A stretch of 64,000 nucleotides of DNA from Diospyros lotus (Eukaryota; Streptophyta; Magnoliopsida; Ericales; Ebenaceae): the NCBI RefSeq assembly GCF_014633365.1, contig NC_068352.1, forward strand, positions 434,001-498,000, written 5' to 3'. Shown here piece after piece: positions 55,831 through 64,000 of the stretch. Numbering within the stretch: position 1 is the first letter of the stretch; every line of letters starts with the position of its first letter. The notes beneath the pieces are model-generated. The model saw only the letters and a list, made by a program, of their open reading frames with translations. It was not told the DNA's origin and made no database searches. Both the position numbers and the translations under genes were made by a program.

Positions 55831-57465
55831 CTAAACATCAGCACAGCTTGTTGGTGCAAAGCCCAGCTTAGAATTCTTGGCGTCATAGAGGATATGGAAG
55901 TTCTGCTGCTGATAGTTGCCGATTATCGACAGGGCAGAGCGGGGAGTCCCCAACATTGCCAGGCAAATGATCTCCTCCGGCTCTAGCCTGATGAAGTAGT
56001 TCTCCACCGGGAAGTCCCAGACTGCCCCATCCCCGAACACAACCTCAAAGGAGGGCAGCTCCAGGTTCTGAGCCCCCCCGGCCCCGGAAACATTGTAACA
56101 AGGGCCCAATATAGGGAAGTCCTTGACCAGCGGGTAGGCCTTCACCTTGCTCACAAATGCCTCCTTGATGATCCTGAAAGCAGGATCAGCAAAGTAGCTG
56201 AGGGTAGTCCCCGAGTCTATGATGGTGCCCCCGGCCCCCTCTGCCGACAACTTCCATGTCTCCTCCGGGATGTTCAACGCCTCTCCGCCCACCACGATGG
56301 ATCTTACTTGCAGATAGTAGAATGTATCGGCCGGGTTGTCTTTGCCCCCAACCAAACGGGTGAAATTCAATTTGGGGTGTCCCAAGAGGGCCTTGTCCTC
56401 CCCAAAAATCAGCTTGCTGGTAACACTTGAGTCGCTGTTCCTATCCACAAGGCAATAGGAGAAGGAATGGCCATAGAGGGATTGAAGCTGGGAGGAGAAT
56501 GAAAGAGGGCCTCTTCCAAGCCCCAGCAATCCGGCAGCCCCGTGGAATAGGCCTCTGTTCCAATGTCCACATCCGAACATCACATTCTCCACCCGCCGGA
56601 ACTCGGGCTTCCCGGTGGCAGCCGTGAGGTTCACCGTGAAAGTTTCCAGGGCGAAGTCCCCGGTGGTGTTGGAACTGTCTCCGTACCAGTAGAAATAAGG
56701 GCATGTCTGGTTCTCGGACTTGCAGGGCCGGGGTGGATCGGGGGAGGAAACGAGATTGCACCTTGGATCCTTGCAAGATACGTTCCGAAACGAGATTGAA
56801 TCCTTGGGGTTGTAATGGGGCCCGTTTTGCTCGAAGCAATCCAAACAAGGTTCACACTGAATCCAGTTGAGATCACTGCCGGTGTCGAGAATCAAAGAGA
56901 AATGCTTTGGCGGCGTGCCCACAAACACGTCGATGAAGTATTCGCCCGACCCGAGGCTCACCCCCGATTCCAGGGTCGCCATTAGCTGGCCAGAAAACGC
57001 CGACTCCGCCGCAGGAACGGCCGGCGGCTTCTGTTGCTTCCCGGCTTTCTCGAGCCTTGATAAGGTGTTCTGATTCTTCTTCTCTGTGATCCTTTTGTGG
57101 AGCGTCTGGATTCGGACCAGGTCTCGGCTTACGGACTCCTTTGGCCGGATTTTAGGACTCGCCGACCGGTGCTTGAGGTGGAGCTTGACGGCCGATGACG
57201 GCGAACGTGGGGCGACTACGACTTCGTCCTCTTCCGGTGGGATTTTCGGATTGGTTGGTTCGGGTTTGACTCTCGATGTTTTCAGTCCGCAGCCGGAAGC
57301 GGCGGAAGCGGAGACGGCGTTAAAGCTGGAATGTTTCGGCAATTCAATGCCGGGAAGAAGCGATGCGTTGGAATTCAGGCTATGAACGCCGGCGGCGACG
57401 TCTAATGTGCCTGTAAAGAAGCAAGCGTATACGAGAATGAGAAAGAACTTGGACAGAAAGGCCAT
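55831..57465 (-). CDS. Nepenthesin-type (A1B) aspartic protease, secreted
   Basis: Intronless gene of 544 residues from the chosen ATG at 57465. An in-frame ATG 14 codons upstream exists, but starting at MAFLSKFFLILVYACFF gives a proper signal peptide and a stronger start context (AAAGCCATGG). A prosegment with VRIQTLHKRITEKKNQNTL precedes the mature part. The two catalytic aspartates are in DTGSDLNW (Asp194) and DSGTT (Asp417). A Cys-rich nepenthesin insert follows the first (CEPCLDCFEQ and onward), then YWYGDSSNTTGDFALETF, FGCGHWNRGLF, GLLGLGRGPLSF and a C-terminal IIGNYQQQNFHILYD. Several NxS/T sites fit secretion. Plant A1B proteases act in the apoplast or vacuole in defence, development and protein turnover; the substrate here is unknown. 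Convergent with the VQ gene. Codon use is GC-rich, with no defect. Confidence 0.92.
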   Translation of the reverse strand: MAFLSKFFLILVYACFFTGTLDVAAGVHSLNSNASLLPGIELPKHSSFNAVSASAASGCGLKTSRVKPEPTNPKIPPEEDEVVVAPRSPSSAVKLHLKHRSASPKIRPKESVSRDLVRIQTLHKRITEKKNQNTLSRLEKAGKQQKPPAVPAAESAFSGQLMATLESGVSLGSGEYFIDVFVGTPPKHFSLILDTGSDLNWIQCEPCLDCFEQNGPHYNPKDSISFRNVSCKDPRCNLVSSPDPPRPCKSENQTCPYFYWYGDSSNTTGDFALETFTVNLTAATGKPEFRRVENVMFGCGHWNRGLFHGAAGLLGLGRGPLSFSSQLQSLYGHSFSYCLVDRNSDSSVTSKLIFGEDKALLGHPKLNFTRLVGGKDNPADTFYYLQVRSIVVGGEALNIPEETWKLSAEGAGGTIIDSGTTLSYFADPAFRIIKEAFVSKVKAYPLVKDFPILGPCYNVSGAGGAQNLELPSFEVVFGDGAVWDFPVENYFIRLEPEEIICLAMLGTPRSALSIIGNYQQQNFHILYDAKNSKLGFAPTSCADV

Positions 57466-59848
57466 GGCTTTCACCGTTCCTTCTTTCCCCTCTTGTTTGG
57501 CCACCAAGAAAACGAGAGAGAAAATAACGGGAAGGAAAGGAAAGGAGCAGCAATATTTTATCAGACCAGAGCCTCGAGGAGAGGAAGAATGAAAAATCGG
57601 CCAAAATTCAAAAAGGGTTTCTTGGGCAGAGGGATTTGAGAAAGCTCAGAGTCTCAGAAAATCTTCGAAGACTGAAACCAAACCACAATCAAACACAAAT
57701 ACCCAGGAAACTTTTCCGACCCACCCACAAAACAGAAAGCCTTTCACGAGCCCACAACCGATTAAACCATCAAGCTCTGATCGATCTGCTTGTCCTACAA
57801 GCAGAAGAAATAAGGGGAAAGTGGGGACTGTAACAAGGAAGAGAGATTTGGGTTTGGGGTCTTAAAAGTTCTAAGTTCTGAAGTTCTTCTAACCATTGGA
57901 ATTGAACATTGAAGACTTTGAATGGATCAAACTGTTGAAATTGAAAACGCGGCTTCCAACTCTGTGAAGAGAATGGGAATGGGCATGGCCATGGTCAAAA
58001 TTTACTACTAACCAACGTGGAGAACAGAGAAGCCAACTCTGTGTTTCTGTATCACTACTTTCACTTTTAATTAATTAATTATTCTATTCAAAGTGGGTAG
58101 GGATGGAAAATCGTTAATTAGACACTTAAATATAATAAGATTAGTTTGTTAATCATACCTCTCTGTTTCCCGTTCCCATTGGCTCCGAAGCAAAAACCAT
58201 GGAATCCCATCAATGGATGCCACCTTTCATCCATACACGCCCCCTATTTTCTTCCCACAAAATTATATTTTTATCTAAAAAATATGTTATCCACTTAATT
58301 TAATTGTTATGTTTTTGTATATGAATATTGGAGAGCGCAAATGGGTTTCCTTTCTTTCGCCAAGAAAATTAGAGTAAATTTCACTCCATCCCTCCCTTGT
58401 TATTCGATTCTTTGCAATTTTATATATACATAAAGATAAATCGTAAAAATCAAAATATTAAACGTAAATTTTATGGGTGTTCATAAAAACAAACCATGTT
58501 AAAAGGGTCGGAAAGAATTTACTCTATTTTCTATATAAAATCTACATTCAAATACATATAATTACTATATTTGTATTCTTATTTATATATAAAATATGTT
58601 TGCCTAATTAAAATTATCGTTTGTAAATAATTATTGTATATAAAAAGCAATTTTCATCTTATTTTATGTAAAGATATTTTATTTTATATTTTAAAATTAT
58701 ATAATAATTAAATCATTAAAAATCTTATCTCGACTAACGCGAATAAAAGAAATCGTATCTCAATAAGACTGTGCCAAAGAAGAAAATTTTTCTTTGTATT
58801 CAAACCCAAATTGCAAGTCTAATTTAATTTTTATTTTAATTAATATATAAATATTTGTCATGAATAACGATATGAAATAGAGAAAAAAATAAGAAAAGAA
58901 TATAAGATTTACATGATTTCATCGCAACGTAAGATCTATTTTTACGAGAAAGATAAAATATTTTTACCAATAAAAAAATTATAGTATAATGTATCAAATT
59001 TCTCGAAGCTCAAAATATTCTCAATATACTTAATTAATCTTTCTATATTATATAATACATTTAACTCACATCAACTTTAGAATCTATCCAAACCTATTAC
59101 ATCCAAAAAAAAAAAAAAAAAAAAAGAGAGATTTTTGAAATGATGGAAAGGAAGGCAATGAATGGATGCATGTGCTATCCTTTCATAGTTATAAAAGGCA
59201 AGTTGACAAAAATTCCCAAAACTGACAAGAAATGTCTTTCCTTTCTCTTCCCAATTTCAATTTGTTAATAAATTTTTATATTACATAAAACACTATTCAT
59301 ATTATATAAAATAGCATTAGCTATCGAAACCCACGAGTACCATAAAATTGGATATAGTTCGGGGAACCCGATTGATTTCCAACTTACTCGGGTGATATGA
59401 AAGTATTTAGAAAGTAAGAATTATCAAGTTACATCAAAAAAATAATTAGTCATGTCTTGTCACGTATCCCTAACATTAAGCAATAAAAAAATGACATATA
59501 TCATTTATTCAGCTCATATTGACATTTAAGAAATTAACTTGTGTCTCAATTCAAGTGAATGCAAAGTTAAATGTAATAGATTTGTTTAAATTTAATTTCA
59601 AACTATAAATTATATTATCTAATAATAGTCAAATTTAGAAATTTTAAAAAAAAATCCTAATATCTCATTTTCTTCGTTCTATACAAAGGGGACCTTGCAA
59701 AGAAAGTTATTAAACGACGAACTGGTTATTATTTTTTTAATTATTATTATTGAATTAAATATAAAAAAAATAAATTAAGACATTTAAAATCACATCTTTT
59801 TACATATGCAAACCCTAGGGCATGTTTACCCCAAAGTATAATCAATGA
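57466..59848. other. Protease 5' flank and AT-rich intergenic DNA
   Basis: About 57,466-57,900 is probably the protease 5' UTR and proximal promoter (minus strand). The rest is AT-rich, with an A-run near 59,107-59,125. No gene is supported. Confidence 0.5.
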
Positions 59849-60070
59849 TCAGATGGTTCATAAGGTAGAAGATTGCACCCAATGATGTAGGTTCGAGTCA
59901 TGACAGTTGTAGTGTGGGAGTTTCATCCTCTTGTGCAAGTGGCTCCTTGTGGGCACTATGCATTGTGCCTCCTACCTTAGGGGTCGCCGTGTACCGTCAT
60001 TAATCCCTCCCACATACGTGGAGCAGTGTGTGGAGCCCTTAAGGTAAGGAATTTCACCTTTGCACCCAAG
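59849..60070 (+). mobile_element. tRNA-derived SINE
   Basis: The 222-bp element is bounded by AATCAATGA (59840-59848 and 60071-60079). The plus strand contains an A-box-like GATGGTTCATAAGGTAGA and a B box GGTTCGAGTCA about 35 bp later, the internal RNA polymerase III promoter of a tRNA-derived SINE. It is GC-richer than its surroundings and ends without a long A tail. Confidence 0.72.
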
Positions 60071-60483
60071 AATCAATGACCGGTCTCAATCGTGGTCAAA
60101 GGGTCTAACTAAATTTTAGTTAAATTTTAATAGATTTGAATGTTCATTTTATAAACCAATCAAAAATTGACATTTCAACCCTTTACAAACTCAATGAATA
60201 CACCCCCGCGCCCGTCACTCTCTAAGATATATTTCCAATTTCGGCCACTCCCTTGTATTTTGGTTTACTATGACTTGCTGACTACTACTAGCTCATGTTA
60301 TTAATGTAACCACTTTATTATTACCAATTAAAATATTTTTTATTTGAATAATTTCGAGTCGATTCAAATCAAAAACTTAGACTGGTCTAGACCGAAAAAT
60401 TAGTCCAATTTTTGGTCTAATTAACGATATTCTTGAATGTTGAATTTTATTATTTTTATTTAGATCAATGCATATATTAGTGT

Positions 60484-61450
60484 TTATATATATATATTTA
60501 AATTCACATTAAATAAAAAAAATTATAAGTCTATTATCAAACTAGACTGAGCTAAATCGGTTTCATTCAATCTGCAGTCATAATAGACTAATCGAGTCTT
60601 TAGTCCTAACATGGAGAGCTTTTAAATTCTCGTATAATTTAGTCTAAGACTGATGGCTCACACCTAAGTTGACCATTAGAACTTCTAAATTTTCACATTT
60701 TTTTTTCATAATAAAAAATATATTTTGATATTACATAAGAACTTTTCTTTCATTGTCAATTCGAAAGAAAATATTCAAACGACTAAGAATAAAATGTGTC
60801 GTCTTATGGTTTATACTTACCCAAAACATTCGAGAAAAATTATTCAAAATCTTAATTCAGTTGTTCAAAAATACCCATATAACTTAAAAACACGAAATTC
60901 AAAATTATTTCAAGAAAAGTCTCTCATAAAGTGATTCAAACATATATTTATGTTTATATATATACATATTTTTTTTAAATTCCCATTAAACAAGAAAAAA
61001 AATTAGAAGTCTATTGTCAAACCATACCTGTCTAAATCATTTTGATTCAATTTGATCTTATAGTAGATTGGTTGAGTCTTCAGTCTTCATAAGGGGAGCT
61101 TTCGAATCCCGGTACAATCTAGTCCAAGACTAATTGCTTACCTCTAAGTTACCATTAGAAATTCTAAATTTTCACTTCTTTTTTCATGAAAAAAAAAATG
61201 ATATTACACGAGAACTTCTTTTTTTTTATTGTCAATTCAAAAGAAACATCGAAACCACTAAGAATAAAATGTCTTGTTCTATGATTTATACTTAATCAAA
61301 ACATTCGAGAAGAGTTATTCAAAATTTTAGTTCGTATACTAAATAATCGAGAAATACCCATATAACTTAAAAATACGAAATTCAAAGTTACAAAACATCA
61401 TGTAGTCCGTTCAAGAAAAGTTCCTCGTGCTAATTGAAGTGATCAATTTT
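60484..61450 (+). repeat. Direct tandem duplication, ~480 bp unit
   Basis: Copy 1 (about 60,484-60,951) and copy 2 (about 60,952-61,450) share the order GTCTATT-TCAAAC, GGAGAGCTTT/GGGGAGCTTT, CTAAATTTTCAC, GAATAAAATGT, AAAACATTCGAGAA and ATACCCATATAACTTAAAAA, with many substitutions and small indels. No coding potential. Confidence 0.75.
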
Positions 61451-64000
61451 TTAAAAAATTGCTCTTTGCAAATAAAAAATAAAATATTTTAAATACAAAT
61501 TTATTAGATGGTGATTGATAGTTGTTGTATAGTTTTTATACTTTTTTAAGCAAAGTTTAGATGAAAGTTAAAATTAATAAAGCGACAAAATTAAATAATT
61601 TATATTTACCCACATCGCATGAAACTTATCAATATTTTTAAGATATTATTTGGAATTAATAATAGGTTCCATATTTACGAAGACATGATTAATCATGACT
61701 TTACATTTATCTTTCAATCAATGGGTGTTGTGTATTTTGCCTTTTAATATCGTATCGAACCAGTTGTCCACAACCCAGATGCTCTTTAATTCAATTTGAG
61801 AATTGTGGGTCGATCATAGCTCGTCCAAAATTTATGGACAATAATTTTGTTAAGAATCTCACTCATCCATTAAAAGATTATATTATATAAATAATATGTC
61901 TCAGATAATAAACATAAATACATTTTTATTCATTCATTATCGTGGTACTCGCTCTCTCAATATCAATTACTAACTTAACTAATATCGTCTATCCTAAAAA
62001 ATAAAATTCCATTCTTACAATAATCTAACATTTATTGTTTCGATTTCTCTCTCTCTCTATATATATATATCGTTATATAGCTATTTTATATGTATATGGA
62101 AGTATGTAGTATGAATGGGAGCACATATGTGTTGACTATGCCTCAAAAGCTAGTTTAGGTTTATATATGCACAACAGAGAGTCTGAGTTGTCTCTGATGG
62201 GATGGAATAAGGATAGACCAATCCATCTTTATCATTTCTGATCCCCAAACAAGACTTTAGGAGCCTAATACCTAATTGACAGCTACACAACATTAATCTA
62301 TTATTATAGGCTAAAATATATTAAATCTCTTTAAAATTTATAATTCCCAACCAATCTAATTAACATATACAATATATATATATGTATGTATAAAAAAATA
62401 TATATTTTAGTTCCTATATGTATACATTTTTTTTTACTTCGATATTTAAATTTTTTGTTATTTTAATTATACCCTTAAATTATATAATTTTGAGTCAATG
62501 TCACACCTTGATAAATTTGTTAAGGACAATGAATTAAGTATCGTTCAGTAGTATAATTGAAATAACAAAAAATTCACGAATGTAATTGAGTTAAAATTGT
62601 ATAATTTAGAGTTATAATTGAAATGACAAAATATTTGATTGTTTAAATAAAAAAAATATACAAGTACAAAAAGATAAAATATGTATTTTGCCATACATAA
62701 ATTGCTATACTTGTTTGGTTTTGATCTAAAATCGAAACTAAATCGAAAAATAATTTTTCAATTTTTTTAGATTGGGGATTGGACCGGGGCTATTTTTAAT
62801 TTTGAATCGGATCAATTTTTCGATCCAAATTAAAATTTGAACATTTTTAAAAGAATAACAAACCATGCAAGAAACCGATACCAATTGATCCACTTCCAAC
62901 AAAATCAAAACATATTTAAAAGGTAATATTTAGACACCAATAAATGCACTTTGTTTTGTTTCAGGTATATTTATTATATTTTTTAATATTTAAATAATTT
63001 TATTAATTGATGATATGAATCATTTAATCAATTAATAAAAATAGCTAAATATTAAAAATATGATATAATAAATATACATTATTAAAAAATACATTTATTA
63101 ATACTTAACATTGCTCTTAAGCAATGGTTAGTATTAATATTTTATATTTAAATCATTATAGGTATTTATGTATATGGGAAACCATGAAATGCAATATGAA
63201 TTGCACAAGTCTAAGGCATAGTCCACTCTTACAACTTTGCTAAGTTAATTCCAAAATGCTATTTTGATATCCACGTAACACATTAAGAAGTTAGTTGAGT
63301 ATCGGGTAACTCGATCAGTGACCATTGAGAGACTGTCTAAATGATCGACTGAGGGGTTGCTCAAGTATCTCCTAGAGAATGGTTAACTAATCGAGCGAGT
63401 GATAGAATAATTGAAATTGACTAATATCACCAAGTGACTTTTAGTCCGATTGATTGGGACGAGTGACCTCACTTAAGAGTCTCTCTCGATGTTTTTGACA
63501 GACCTTCCTTAGAATTCAAGAGTCACTAAACAATTGTTATTCAAAAAACTCTCGTAGACTAGTTATTTCGATATTCTTGCCTACAAATTTAGAAGAGAAC
63601 TTGAAATGCTCACTGAATATGGTGAGTCTTCCTCCACTTATTAGTCTTCTCACCTTATGTATAGAGACTCATTTTTTAATAAAAGTACCCTCACAACCCT
63701 ATTAAGATTGTAATTTCACTTTAATTATAAGATTGACTTACGTGTTGGAGGGTATGCAGGTGACCTCGTTTATTCCCCTAACTAGTTTCTTTTTTGCAGG
63801 TTATTTTTTTTTTGTAGGTTATTTATAAACCTACATCTAAGACACTCTCTCAATATAATCGAGACAAGCTTTCATAAAAAAAAAAAAATTTATTCTAAGA
63901 CATAACAGAAATATATAAACATGAATTGACTATACAGACACATATGGGGTCAGAATAGTCATAATTGATGACTTGAATTATGGAAACCACATTTTCATTG
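61451..64000. other. AT-rich intergenic DNA
   Basis: No gene, RNA gene or clear mobile element was recognised on either strand. There are scattered poly-A, poly-T and (TA)n tracts. Near 62,710-62,830 there is a short AATCGAAACTAAATCGAA-like stretch of unknown nature. Confidence 0.45.

Noticed and set aside
56441..56848. Open frames on both strands inside the protease gene
   Set aside because: They are shadows of the GC-rich intronless protease; the protease frame alone carries both catalytic motifs.
55831..57507. Protease start 14 codons further upstream
   Set aside because: It would bury the signal peptide behind a charged leader. The ATG at 57465 has better context and gives a clean signal sequence.
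60725..60934. Open stretch of 69 codons at 60.7 kb
   Set aside because: It lies in copy 1 of the direct duplication and the frame is not kept in copy 2.

Overview
This is a nuclear genomic window from a flowering plant, almost certainly a eudicot. The evidence is GT-AG introns, AT-rich intergenic DNA, plant-specific families (a phloem-type callose synthase, a VQ protein, a nepenthesin-type protease), and several layers of Ty1/copia, Ty3/gypsy, LINE, SINE and hAT-like elements. The species cannot be named from the sequence.

Layout. (1) 1-38,056, plus strand: the 3' four-fifths of a callose synthase gene best matched to CALS7/GSL7. I placed 33 exons that join in phase to 1,564 residues. The first ~390 residues must lie left of the window, beyond an intron that already holds a copia element at 1-1,557. 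Three introns are swollen by transposons: 4,543-14,778 (LINE, then a copia element carrying a nested gypsy element), 19,010-24,640 (copia fragment with an inserted LTR-like block) and 26,300-33,536 (decayed copia, two short retroposons, and a copia insertion whose two LTRs face each other as an inverted repeat inside one target-site duplication). (2) 39,855-47,996, plus strand: a complete three-exon COG5 gene (848 residues, Golgi tethering complex), with an antisense copia fragment in its second intron. (3) 48,000-53,890: intergenic DNA with a 1.1-kb hAT-like non-autonomous element and an LTR-like block. (4) 53,892-54,440, plus strand: a single-exon VQ-motif gene. (5) 55,831-57,465, minus strand: an intronless secreted aspartic protease, convergent with the VQ gene. 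(6) 57,466-64,000: AT-rich intergenic DNA with one SINE and a ~480-bp direct duplication.

The four host genes have unrelated cell functions: sieve-plate callose deposition, Golgi vesicle tethering, WRKY/MAPK-linked regulation and extracellular proteolysis. There is no sign of an operon-like or clustered pathway. The most unusual structure is the copia insertion at 29,983-32,334. Both outer ends are the same (5') LTR terminus, the LTRs are inverted, the arms meet around a 23-nt spacer, and the whole is bounded by a perfect ATTCT duplication. It looks like integration of a palindromic cDNA.
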